Source of the DNA: Escallonia rubra | Lineage: Eukaryota > Streptophyta > Magnoliopsida > Escalloniales > Escalloniaceae | Direction of reading: 5' to 3' | Assembly: GCA_033065855.1 (NCBI GenBank) | Contig: JAVXUO010002279.1 | Location: 62,001 to 126,000 of the forward strand | Length of the DNA: 64,000 nt | Part shown: positions 25,181 through 35,218 of the stretch, one piece after another | How positions within the stretch are numbered: position 1 is the stretch's first letter | Layout: each line of letters starts with the position of its first letter | Program-made: the position numbers and the translations under genes | The notes under the pieces: model-generated | Databases searched by the model: none | Told to the model about the DNA's origin: nothing | Seen by the model: the letters and a program-made list of their open reading frames with translations, nothing else

Positions 25181-25492
25181 GGTTGGTGGTTATTCCGTTT
25201 GTTATTGTCGTCCGACATCAAGGTTAGGCCCAGTATCATGGTCGAATTGGCTTCATAGCTTATGGTTGACGACAATGCGGTGGATCAGCAATGACAGTGG
25301 CTTCCGGCACTATGGTTGGTGATTGTGACGCACGCCATTGAGCATGGTCTATGGTGTAACTTAATTGATCTTATCGGAGCACATGGTTGTAGATTAAACA
25401 GGTGTAGACTCGGGCATTGTTTTGCTTTATCTTCGTTTACTAGTAATTTGTAATTTGTTTGGGAATGGTGCGTGCTTTATTTTAGTATTTTT
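25181..25492. repeat. Segmental duplication copy A, left piece
   Basis: Collinear with 41786-42087 with scattered substitutions (landmarks TTATGGTTGACGACAATGC and GTGACGCACGCCATT). Copy A is interrupted at 25493 by the Copia-type element and resumes at 35219. Confidence 0.88.
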
Positions 25493-26442
25493 TGTTAGTG
25501 TTTTCCAAAATATAGTGTCAAGTTTGGTTCATTTTCTTTGTCAAAATGATGAAAGGAATGTGAAGATGTAAAAAGGAAGGAATCCCACATAGAAGGGAAT
25601 TGAAAAGGTTAGTGGGTATATAATAAAGAACTTCATTTACTTTATTACTTATGTGGTATGCTAAGGTGTGTGCATGTGCACCGAGTATGGTGTGAAGCAC
25701 CATACGAGAAACAATCGCACGCTCGCGCGCGTGCGCGAGCGTGGCAGTGGGCTGTGAGGCGCAATGTGGGGCTTTGATGGTGCACTTTGCACTTCGCATT
25801 GTCGCGAGGCGCGATTAGACGCCTTTAAGTTTTCATGACGAAAACTAGGCCTCTGGTTCAACGAACCGGGTCGGATCTGATCGTTGGCAAGTGGGTGGTT
25901 ACACTCGGGTTATACCCGAACAGTTGCACCTGTTGGGCAGCTGGGTGGTTCCAAGTTGGACAGACCCAACTGTTGGGAGCTTGTTAGTTACCAGTCCGGA
26001 TCTGTACCGTTAATCTTAACTATTTCTGATCCAACGGTCCAGATTGCTTCGGTGATGATGAAAAAGTGTGACCCTTGATTAGCAACCACTAGTGCTTTAT
26101 AAATAGAGCACAATGGTCAAATTTTCGGACCTTATGATTAGCCTTTACTCTCTTGATTTATTTCCTTTCTACAGATCTTTTACAACAAGAAATTTCTGCA
26201 TAATTTCTTATTTGTAAAACCCATTATCCAGAATTTCATACACATATCTGTGGGGTGAATATCGTGTGTGCAAACGTTATTCACTAAAGCGCTTCGTTGT
26301 ATCTTGGAGGATATTTGCCGGCAACCCGCTGCACACCGTTTTCTTTGGTGGGGGAAAATATAAACTTAAGGAGAGCGTTTTACAACGTGCCTCGAAGCCG
26401 ATCCTTCTTTCAGTCACAAAGCCATACCATATACCACCAACA
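25493..26442 (+). repeat. 5' LTR of the short Copia-type element
   Basis: TG..CA ends. It carries a GC-rich near-palindrome at 25718-25743 and a TATA box at 26098-26105. The 3' LTR differs by scattered substitutions and small indels, including 6 bp missing in the GC-rich palindrome. Confidence 0.92.
26098..26105 (+). promoter_or_regulatory. LTR TATA box
   Basis: TATAAATA in the 5' LTR, with an identical copy in the 3' LTR at 34872-34879. Its position about two-thirds into the LTR fits the U3/R boundary of a Copia promoter. Confidence 0.6.
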
Positions 26443-26466
26443 ATCTTAAGTTTATATTCTGCAACA

Positions 26467-26905
26467 ATGGCGTTCGTGACGTTGAAAGACATGGGCTCGG
26501 ATTTCTACCGTTTGGAGCGCTTTGATGGTGGGGACTTCGTTCGTTGTCAAAGAAAGATGCACTTTCTACTAGTAACAGTGAAAGTGTACTATGTAATCGT
26601 GAATCCAAGACCTTCGGAACCCGGTGAAAATGAGGAGGAAAGTGTTGCGAAGACACGTGAAAGATTGAGGTGGGATCAAGATGATGAGATATGTCGAGGA
26701 CAAATTCTGATGGTAGATCGGTTATGGAACAGTTTAATGAGATTAAAAGTATTCTTGATTGTTATTCCCAACACAAGTTAGCCTTGGATGAGTTTATCGT
26801 GGTTACATCTATCATTGATAATCTTGACATAACACTTGCTAACACAACACTTGCTAACACCAATGATGGAAATCTTGACACAACACTTGCTAACACCAAG
26901 TCTTG
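26467..26905 (+). pseudogene. Copia gag fragment (UBN2 / Retrotran_gag type), frameshifted
   Basis: Starts at ATG 26467, 24 bases after the 5' LTR, and reads LERFDGGDFVRCQRKMHFLL, the conserved N-terminal motif of plant Copia gag (F.G..F..W..KM...L). It continues to WDQDDEICRG near 26700. The family sequence then resumes in another frame as DGRSVMEQFNEIKSILDCY and IVVTSIIDNL, so there is a frameshift, probably with a deletion, around 26700-26710. The zinc knuckle and all pol domains are absent. Gag forms the virus-like particle in which reverse transcription takes place, and this remnant of about 140 codons could not do that alone. A short ACACTTGCTAACACCAA tandem repeat (26828-26900) ends the coding-like part. 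Confidence 0.75.
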
Positions 26906-27417
26906 AGTTTAACGAGTCAAAAGTACATTATGATGGTGATTGCAAGCACAAATTTTAGTCATCCCAAGGTCATGTGCTTGGTAACCGTAATGAAGGAATA
27001 TGGTGAGTATTATACTCTTAATAGGTCTATAAAAGGATCATTCTTTGGAGTGTTAGTTACGGTACACTCTTGATAGACCTAACTAGTAACTGTGAAGTGG
27101 GGCCCCTTCTGTCGAGTTTAAAGAGCTTAACTCTAGAGCACTCATGAAAAACAAGATACAAATTACATGGCCATTTATTGTATAAGCAGTTTTCTGGATT
27201 TGTGTATGGATAGTAGTTTCATATGTGGTATGTGACCGACTAGTCAACAAGGATAGGTGGTTCAAAGCTTATCTACCACACTTTTTCAGATTAGTCTTGT
27301 TATGTAATCACTAAGTGAAGATTCAAGTTGTAAGACATCTTCATTTATGCATGCACTTCACTGGACGTTTTTTGTTTTGTTTTGTTTTTATTTTATATTT
27401 TGTAAAATGGTGGGGAT
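26906..27417 (+). other. Non-coding internal region and polypurine tract
   Basis: No Copia enzyme motif found. The last bases before the 3' LTR, AATGGTGGGGAT (27406-27417), are a typical Copia polypurine tract, the primer for plus-strand DNA synthesis. Downstream of the 5' LTR I see no initiator-Met tRNA primer site (TGGTATCAGAGC). Confidence 0.55.
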
Positions 27418-27774
27418 TGTTAGTGTTTTCCAAAATATAGTGTCAAGTTTGGTTCATTTTCTTTGTCAAAATAATGAAAGGAATGAGAAGAGGTAAAAGG
27501 AAGGAATCCCACCTAGAAGGAAATTGAAAAGGTAAGTGAGTATATAATAAAGAACTCCACTTACTTTATTACTTATGTGGTATGCTAAGGTGTGTACATG
27601 TGTACCGAGTATGATGTGAAGCACCATACGAGAAACAATCGCACGCTCGCGCGCGAGCGTGGCAGTGGGCTGTGAGGCGTAATGTGGCGCTTTGACGGCG
27701 CACTTTGCACTTCGCATGTGCGCATTGTCGCGAGACGCGATTAGACGCCGTTAAGTTTTCGTGACGAAAACTAG
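27418..27774 (+). repeat. 3' LTR, first part
   Basis: Matches 25493-25848. It contains a perfect 20-bp palindrome CACGCTCGCGCGCGAGCGTG at 27642-27661. Interrupted after TAG (27772-27774) by CACTA element 2. Confidence 0.92.
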
Positions 27775-28180
27775 CACTACAAGAAAACAGGCTTTTAGCG
27801 ACGGGGAAATCCGTCGCTAAAAGCCAAAAATCCGTCGCTAAAAGAATTAGCGACGGATTCACCGTCGCTAAAAATCCCTCGTATAAAAGCCCGTCACTAA
27901 TAGTTTAGCGACGGAAATTTTAAATCCGTCGCTAAATATGTGATTTTTACCGACGGATTTATTTTTCATTAGCGACGGATATTCCGTCGCTAATTATATT
28001 TTTAGAATTTTAATTTATTTTCTTTTTTGTCCAATTAGCGACGGATTAAATATTTTGCGACGGAATATTCCGTCGCTAAAAAGCTTATTTAGCGACGGAA
28101 TATTCCGTCGCTAAATAACTGATTGAAAGGAATACTTTAGCGACGGAATAAATCCGTCGCCAAAAGTAATTTTTTTTTTT
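27775..28180. repeat. TNPA-side subterminal repeats of CACTA element 2
   Basis: GCGACGGA / TCCGTCGC motifs in both orientations, including palindromes such as TTTAGCGACGGAATATTCCG. Counterpart of 12340-12685 in element 1. Confidence 0.85.
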
Positions 28181-28417
28181 ATTTTTCAATTACCTAAACC
28201 TGTACAGAAATACAATTTTCAATTCTCAACAACAACGCGCAATAAGCGAAATACAGAAAGAAATATTTATAATCAATTATAAAAAATATTTATTATAAAA
28301 GAAACTCATACATGTACAAGCCGGGAACCGGAGATAGCCGGTTAGGAGAGGGGAAAAGAGTACAAGCCGGGCGCCGGGGGGGGGGGGGAGCTAGGAACGG
28401 GCACGGGAAGGGGCTCA

Positions 28418-30065
28418 TCAGGGGTTCCCGAGTCCCGGATCTGGATCCTGCTGAACCGGGGCCGGGGCGGCTGGTCCAGCAGTGCCCTGCTCCCTCATCA
28501 TCCGGCACACCACTGTAGCAATGCGCTGGATCTCCTCGTCGTCCAACTGAGGCCGAGGAGCCGGTGTCTGTGGAGGGGCAGCAGGGGGTGAGGACGCTCC
28601 TATCACGGCACGAGGAGTCGTGCTAGGCAGGCCGCGTATGCGGCCTTTCGGCCGATTCACAACCTCCGGCGTATCCAGCCATCGCTTCAACCCCCCAGTA
28701 CTCGCAGCCGTACTAGTGGACGCTGATGGCTGTCCGGACTGCTGCTCGGACCCCCTTAGCATTTCATACGAGGCCTGCAAAAATAGTGGTTTAACGATAT
28801 GTTAGGGCATTAATTAACGAAACAGACATTGAGGATAGAAAGAAAAAACATTAACTTAAATAAATTGACTCACATCGATCCGCCGGGCAATATCTGAAAT
28901 ATAGTCGCCCGCCTGGTGCATCTCGTCCTTGTCCTTCTTCCGCACGTGCGTCTGAGTATAGGTCAGAGCTATGACCTCATCCTCCTCTAGATCCGGGTGC
29001 TCGACCGCGTTCATGTGTCGGACGATGTCGTGTGGCACCGACCCCCCCGTGTGCGTCGGATCTCTGTTCTGTCTGTTCTCAGCCCCGCTCTTACTCTTGG
29101 CGTCCCAACCTGGATCCGCAGCCCACCGATCTATCATCTCCCCCCATACACCGTGAGATATCCAATGTGGGGGATATTTTGTCATGTCCGTCATCGGGGC
29201 ACCCGCGGGCAGTGCCTTCTTCGCCCGATCCCGTGCATCGTGGAGCCATCCGCGGTAATTCTTGCCGATGTAGGCAAAGAAAGCCTGCTGCCCCAGTACC
29301 TGCTGCTCAGGCGTGTCAAACGTGAACCCCTCCTGTAATGCATTCAATAACACAAATTAACAACATAAAACAAACTGTAATTTAACATTTACTAACGCTG
29401 AAAAAAATACTTCACCGTACCAGCCACTCCTCCCATAGGGCCTCCCTCGCAGCGGCATCCCAGTCCTTCCAGTACAGGCGTGGCTCGAAGAATCGGCCCT
29501 TCACAAGAACGCCGATCTTCGTCCTCGCCATATTCTCCAGGATCCTGCCAAAGAAGTAATTAAATTAATTAATACAGTTCAAATATAAATTAACACCCAA
29601 AATTTTTAAACATAAGGCATGAGGTGATATTTTTAGTACTTACAGGCCCTCATGCGTGAGCGTAACTCTCTGTTTACGCTGGGGGTCGATGCATACCCCG
29701 CGTGTCGGACCACGGCCTCGTCGAGATCCTACAAAACACAGACATTAATACAGTTCAAATATAAGGCTAGCGAAAATGTACGAAACACCGTTATCAACTA
29801 TACCTGAGGTAGAACCCACGGAAGATGGAGACGGCTGGGGCGACGGCGACGGCTGGGGCGACGGCGACGGCTGGGGCGACGGCGATGGCTGGGGCTGGGG
29901 CGACGGTGACGGCGACGGCTGGGGCTGGGCCCCCGATGGCTGTCCGCGATCACTCTGTGCCTCGTCATCAGTAGGCAATGACGAGGTGGGACTAACCGGG
30001 GAGGAAGCAGCTCGGCGTCCAGCCCGGCCACGAATAGCCCATATCCTATCCATATCTGACTTCAT
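28418..30065 (-). CDS. CACTA TNPA-type protein, five exons, uninterrupted
   Basis: Predicted exons in reading order are 30065-29804, 29728-29644, 29544-29421, 29332-28874 and 28774-28418. All introns are GT..AG, phases match, and the sum (1287 bp) gives 428 residues without a stop. In the family, TNPA binds the GCGACGGA-type subterminal repeats and, together with TNP2, brings the ends together. Exon 1 is Ser/Pro/Gln-rich with an expanded PSPSPQPSPSP tract, exon 2 has RRGRGPTRGV, exon 3 has GRFFEPRLYWKDWDAA, and exon 4 carries the Transposase_24 / Ptta motif PPHWISHGVWGEMIDRW and a VPHDIVRHM segment. Exon 5 contains KRWLDTPEVVNRPKGR and a predicted coiled-coil-like DDEEIQRIATVV end. The start Met is chosen at MKSDMDRI, conserved in element 1. 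An upstream in-frame Met (MLMSLYIIY) is less likely because it lies in AT-rich leader. Confidence 0.87.
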
Positions 30066-30225
30066 ATAGATTATATACAAAGACATTAACACGTGAAAAA
30101 CAATAATTTAGGCATAAATAATCATCGACACTATATATATATATACGGATGTGCAAAAACACATCAATAAACACCAAGTTCTAAAATGTTACTACATTTT
30201 TCCCGTGATGTTACAACATTACAAG

Positions 30226-30683
30226 TCAATCATTTTCAGTTTGCGAATCATCTTCATCACTATCCTCGTCGCCCTCTTCTTCGTGGGACTCGTCGTCCTC
30301 TTCATCTTCTAATTCATCCTCTTCATCAGTAGACTCGGTCACATCATCTCCAACACTTTCAACATCTTCCGCGTCATCATCTACGACTTCTTCTCCCACA
30401 AGAAGTGTTGTTGGAAGAGGAAGATCGTCCTCCTCGTTGTTGACCTCAACAGGGAACAAGACACGTGGTTGGTCGGCTTGAAAGGAGTCTAGCTCACTGT
30501 CATATGTCACGGGAAATTTCTTGGACTTGATAGTTGTATACCAATGAGATTTGGGATTGGCGACGTCCTCCGCGTAAAAGACTTGTACAGCTTGACTAGC
30601 AAACACAAAGGGCTCATCTGATGCAAGTCTTGACTTGACATTGACATCTACAATCCCTTGAGAGCTAACACGGATTCCTCTGC
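30226..30683 (-). pseudogene. TNP2 C-terminal remnant of CACTA element 2
   Basis: Reads as the last about 150 codons of TNP2, from GIRVSSQGIVDVNVKSRL through FYAEDVANPKSHWY to the same acidic tail, ending at the same TGA as element 1. It is nearly identical in sequence to 9852-10319. The 5' boundary at about 30683 joins directly to the satellite, so exons 1-3 and the start of exon 4 are gone together with the leader. Relative to element 1 the deletion runs from within the satellite to about 9851. No transposase core remains, so the product, if any, is inactive. Confidence 0.9.
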
Positions 30684-31215
30684 TGCATGTGATGATTGGG
30701 TTATGTTAGGGCTAATTAATGTTAATGAGGGCTAGTTTCGGATAATTATAGCTAATTAGGGTTGATTATGACTAATTAGGGTTTAATTGTGCCGAGTAGT
30801 GATGATTAGTCCTAATTAGGGCTAATTAGGCTTAATTGGGTTATGTTAGAGCTAATTAATGTTAATGAGGGCTAGTTTCGTATAATTATAGCTAATTAGG
30901 GTTGATTAGGACTAATTAGGGATATTTAGTCCTAATTAGGGTTTTGATGGTGCCGAGTAGTGTTGATTAGTCCTAACTAGCGCTAATTAGGCGTAATTGG
31001 GTTATGTTAGTGCAAATTATGACTAATTAGGCTAACTACAATCAATATGCGCATAATTGGGTTCATTTGGGCTAATTTGAGGTAATTACAGCTAATTTGA
31101 ATTTCATCAGGTTCTTAGGGTTAATTAAAACTAATTAGGCTCGTTAGAGCAAATTAGGGTTAATTGATTTACTAAAATATTGTTAATCAGGACTAATTAG
31201 GGCTAATTATAGCCA
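30684..31215. repeat. Residual AATTAGCC satellite in CACTA element 2
   Basis: About two inverted units of the satellite seen at 4480-5890, ending at the deletion junction with the TNP2 remnant, followed by the degenerate leader. Confidence 0.85.
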
Positions 31216-31309
31216 GCGCCGGAGCCACGATTAGATTCCAGGGGGTGCATGCTAAAAATGTCGCATTAACCTAACTAACCTAAATTTAATGCACATTCAA
31301 CAACCTCAA

Positions 31310-31560
31310 TTCCGACACCTCATATAGGGTGTCGATATGGTGTCCGATACGTGTCTGACACCTCTGGACACGTGTCCGACACATACCGACACGTGTCCGA
31401 CGCCTTTGGACACGTGTCCGACGCCTCCGGATACGTGTCCGACGCCCACCGACACGCACCTCCAGACACATCGGCATACGTTAATTTGTTTTCTAAATGT
31501 CGGACACCGTCGATCAGACTTGGTGTCCGTGTCTGCGCTAACTAACAGGTATCTCAATCC
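31310..31560. repeat. GGACACGTGTCC palindrome array in CACTA element 2
   Basis: One inverted unit of the ~290-bp repeat at 3820-4400, with three intact CACGTG cores and further decayed ones (for example GATACGTGTC). Element 1 has two units and eight cores. Confidence 0.8.
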
Positions 31561-31679
31561 AATTGGGTCCCATCCTCCGTCAACAATCTCAATTCTCAAT
31601 TCTCAAATGCTCAATGCAATAAAAATTAACAAAAATCACACATTCAATCCAATTGGGTCCCATCCTCCGTCAATAATCT

Positions 31680-31860
31680 CAATATCTCAAATGCTCAATG
31701 CACAATTAACAATCTAAAGTCATCAATTAACAACCTAAAATCATCAATTAATAATCGCAATTACTTCAAATGCACAGCTAATAACCTAAAATCATCGATC
31801 AATAATCACAATTCTAAAACGCACAATTAACAACCTAAAATTATCAAACAAATGATCAAT
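31680..31860. repeat. AACCTAAAATCATCAATTAA short repeat
   Basis: Inverted counterpart of the degenerate repeat at 3540-3720 of element 1, about six imperfect copies. Confidence 0.6.
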
Positions 31861-31909
31861 GTTCAAATGGGAAAAAAAATGTTCAAAATTCACATATCCG
31901 ATGCGCTTG

Positions 31910-32783
31910 AATTATTTCAATTTAGGGTTCGATTGTATTAGGGCATTCAATTTAGGGTTCAATTAGTTTCATTTAGGGTTCGGTTCGATTAGGGCATTCA
32001 ATTTAGGGTTCAATTACTTCAATTTAGGGTTCAATTAGGGGGTTCTATTGATTCAATTTAGGATTCAGTTGATTTGAGGCATTAAATTTAGGATTTAATT
32101 AGTTCAATTTAGGGTTCGGTTCAATTAGGGGGTTCTATTGATTCAATTTAGGGTTCAGTTGATTTGAGGCATTAAATTTAGGGTTCAATTAGTTCAATTT
32201 AGGGTTCGGTTGGATTAGTGCATTCAATTTGGGGTTCAATTAGGGTTCGGTTAGATTGGGGCAATCAATTTAGGGTTTAATTAGGGGTTCAATTAGTTTA
32301 ATTTAGGATTCGATTCAATTAGGGCATTCAATTTAGGGTTCAATTACTTCAATTTATGGTTCTATTAGGGGGTTCTATTGATTCAATTTAGGGTTCGGTT
32401 GATTTGAGGCATTCAATTTAGGGTTCAATTAGTTCAATTTAGGGTTCGGTTGGATTAGGGCATTCAATTTGGGGTTCAATTAGGGTTCGGTTAGATTGGG
32501 GCAATCAATTTAGGGTTTAATTAGGGGTTCAATTAGTTTAATTTAGGATTCGATCCAATTAGGGCATTCAATTTAGGGTTCAATTAGGGGATTCTATTGA
32601 TTCAATTTAGGGTTCGGTTGATTTGAGGCATTCAATTTAGGGTTCAATTAGTTCAATTTAGGGTTCGGTTGGATTAGGGCATTCAATTTAGGGTTCAATT
32701 AGGGTTCGGTTAGATTGGGGCAATCAATTTAGGGTTTAATTAGGGGTTCAATTAGTTTAATTTAGGGTTCGATTCAATTGGGG
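31910..32783. repeat. Minisatellite TTCAATTTAGGGTT with telomere-like core
   Basis: Inverted equivalent of 2680-3480 in element 1. Every unit contains TTTAGGG or a one-base variant. Higher-order units of about 200-240 bp are visible, for example from 32100, 32330 and 32570. Confidence 0.85.
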
Positions 32784-32804
32784 TTTAGGGTTTAGGGTTT
32801 AGGG
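32784..32804. repeat. Three exact TTTAGGG telomere repeats
   Basis: TTTAGGG three times in a row at the edge of the TTTAGGG-containing minisatellite, the standard plant telomere unit. It is too short to be a functional telomere and may have arisen by slippage within the minisatellite. Confidence 0.8.
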
Positions 32805-34330
32805 AACATGTCCACTCCTTTTGTGGAGTAACTCAGTACAGTTATGGACATGATGCTTTAGGCACCCGTCGTTCGATTTTTCTCTTTTGGTCTTTTTGGT
32901 TTGTTGCGTCCTCACTGCCATGAAATAGCATTTTCTCTATACTTGCAGTATCCCTTCATTGACATTAACAGATCACTCTAATGGGGATTTCAGGCACCGA
33001 CGTGGATGCACAGAAATCGAGACACCTAACATCGAAGGGGACATATGTCTAGAATTTGTGTTGGTGGGGACAGGTGTCTAGAATTTGGGTGAGTGGCCGA
33101 CAACAGTTTTGTATTTTGATTGGTTGTGCTTTTAGGCTATATTTTGTTTTAGTTTAATATTTTTATTATTTTAGGTGATTTTTATTTTGTATTTAGCTGG
33201 TTAGTGATTATTCATAAAAAAAATTAAATATAAGAAAAACATCTACTTATAGGATTTCATAGCTTAGTTTGTTTTATTTTGTCACTTTTGTGGTCGGCTT
33301 TTATTTTATTGTTATTCCTATCGGATGGAGACGTCGCCCGTGACCGTGAATCTTTACTTGCCTATCGAAGTATGTTGTAACCCCCCACCCCAAACACCCA
33401 AAACCAACCCCAAGCCACTGATGACAACCACCAAGAGAAAAACAGGAACTGCATTAGGCGGTATCTAAAGTTGCCCATATTAAATCGTAAATCACAATCA
33501 CAGCAGCAACACGATGTTTCTGTGTTGTAAATACTCCACAAACTATTACTAGGGTATAGCAATGGCTTTTACTTGTACCTCCACCGCCTCCCCTGTTTCT
33601 CGCTATAAGCCCGAAGTCTATGAGCAAGAATTGCAGGGAAGAGTTACACCTAAAGGTGAATGCAGTAATGTATGGCCAAAATTCATGAGTTAATCTTATC
33701 AATCTACTTTCCAAACTTCGACTGAATTGATCACTTAAACTAAATTGATCACGTCGGCAGGTGAACAAATCACTAAACACGAACACTAAACCCTGAAGCA
33801 AACGCATTCATAGAATACTAAATCCAATAATGTGATGCCCTAACTCTGATACAACACATTCATAAAAAAGAAGTTCAACCACAAACTCCGGATCTATTAA
33901 GTTCTAGTTCGATTATTATTGAACGGAAAAGCAATCTCACTTCAAGCGAAAAGTAGGACGGGTGCCAACATTACCAGTCATTCAAGTTCCATCCATCAAT
34001 ACCTCCGGGCGAACCGGTCCAGAAACCTTCCAGAAGGACACTCCATTGCAACATGCCCTCTTCCCCCACAGTTGTGACAGATCATCATAGCATTGTCTAT
34101 ATATACTGGATAAAAAGACTTAAGGCAAGCATGAAGAGAATAAGTTCAAGGCTCACCTTGCAAGGTTTTTGAAGATGGGCGGCGCGGCAGTGGTGGCGGC
34201 GCGACAGTGGTGGCAGCGCGGCAGTGGTGGCAGCGGTCCTTCGGTTTTGAAGATGGGCGGCAATGGCGGTGGCAGGCTCTATTCCGTCCGGGGCTAGGTT
34301 GACGGGGATGGCGACAGAAGGAATATCTCC
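32805..34330. other. CACTA2 region without counterpart in element 1
   Basis: No recognised gene. 34170-34290 contains short GGCGGCGCGGCAGTGGTGG tandem repeats. The stretch ends in a GA-rich tract. It occupies the place where element 1 has its 1500-2680 leader but does not read alike. It may be captured sequence or an alternative leader. Confidence 0.35.
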
Positions 34331-34380
34331 GGTGAGAGAGAGAGGGAGAGAGAGAGAAAGAGAGCAACGGGAGAAAGAAA
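34331..34380 (-). promoter_or_regulatory. GA/CT-rich tract near the transposon end
   Basis: GAGAGAGAGAGGGAGAGAGA-type tract on the plus strand, i.e. a CT-rich stretch just inside the subterminal repeats on the transcribed strand. CT-rich tracts are common near plant transcription starts, and a promoter role here is a guess. Confidence 0.3.
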
Positions 34381-34404
34381 AGAAAGGGGATCTGATCTTT
34401 TTAA

Positions 34405-34619
34405 GTCCTTTACCGACGGAACACACCCGTCGGTTAAAGTCCGTCGGGAAAACCCTACTTTCACCGACGGGTGTTTTTACCGACGGAATTATTCCGTCGT
34501 TAAATAGTTTTACCGACGGACTTTTACCGACGGTTATTTCCGTCTCTGAAACGAAGTTTAGCGACGGAATTTGGTCCGTCGCTAAAAGTCCGTCGCTAAT
34601 TCCCTCTTTTCTTGTAGTG
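34405..34619. repeat. Promoter-side subterminal repeats of CACTA element 2
   Basis: ACCGACGGA / TCCGTCGG and GCGACGGA motifs in both orientations up to the terminal CTTGTAGTG. Counterpart of 1165-1500. Confidence 0.85.
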
Positions 34620-34622
34620 TAG

Positions 34623-35218
34623 GCCGCCGGTTCAATGGACCGGGTTGGATCCGACCGTTGGCAAGTGGGTGGTTACACTCGGGTTATACCCGAACAGTTG
34701 CACCTGTTGGGCAGCTGGATGGTTCCAAGTTGGACAGACCCAACTGTTGGGAGCTGGTTAGTTACCAGTCCGGATCTGTACCGTTAATCTTAACGGTTTC
34801 TGATCCAACGGTCCAAATTGCTTCGGTGATGATGAAAAAGTGTGACCCTTGATTAGCAACCACTAGTGCTTTATAAATAGAGCACAATGGTCAAATTTTC
34901 GGACCTTATGATTAGCCTTTACTCTCTTCATTTATTTCCTTTCTGCAGATCTTTTACAACAAGAAATTTCTGCATAATTTCTTATTTGTAAAACCCATTA
35001 TCCAGAATTCCATACACATATCTGTGGGGTGAATATCGTGTGTGCAAACGCTATTCACTAAAGCGCTTCGTTGTATCTTGAAGGATATTTGTCGGCAACC
35101 CGCTGCACACCATTTTCTTTGGTGGGGGCAAATATAAACTTAAGGAGGGCGTTTTACAATGTGCCTCGAAGCCGATCCTTCTTTCAGTCACAAAGCCATA
35201 CCAAATTTTCCACCAACA
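34623..35218 (+). repeat. 3' LTR, second part
   Basis: Continues the 3' LTR after CACTA element 2 and matches 25849-26442, with the same TATAAATA (34872-34879) and the terminal CCAACA. Confidence 0.92.

Larger units (their letters stand above)
27775..34619 (-). mobile_element. CACTA (En/Spm) DNA transposon, element 2, about 6.8 kb
   Basis: Plus-strand ends CACTACAAGAAAACAGGC at 27775 and TTTTCTTGTAGTG at 34619, flanked by TAG (27772-27774, 34620-34622). The sister 5' LTR at 25846-25848 has one TAG and no insertion, so the target site is directly visible. It has the same organisation as element 1 in reverse, so it belongs to the same family, but most of TNP2 is deleted. TNPA is uninterrupted. 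About 1.5 kb at 32805-34330 has no counterpart that I could see in element 1. Confidence 0.96.
25493..35218 (+). mobile_element. Short Copia-type LTR retrotransposon carrying CACTA element 2
   Basis: 5' LTR 25493-26442, a reduced internal region of about 975 bp, and a 3' LTR at 27418-27774 that resumes at 34623-35218. Both LTRs start TGTTAGTG, end CCAACA and are about 950 bp once the inserted CACTA is removed. The duplicated locus at 42081-42095 reads straight through (TAGTATTTTCTTG), which fixes the insertion site. The target duplication is T-rich (TTTTT / TTTTC), so its exact bounds are ambiguous. Only a gag remnant is present, with no protease, integrase, reverse transcriptase or RNase H. 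This is therefore a non-autonomous derivative. Confidence 0.9.
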
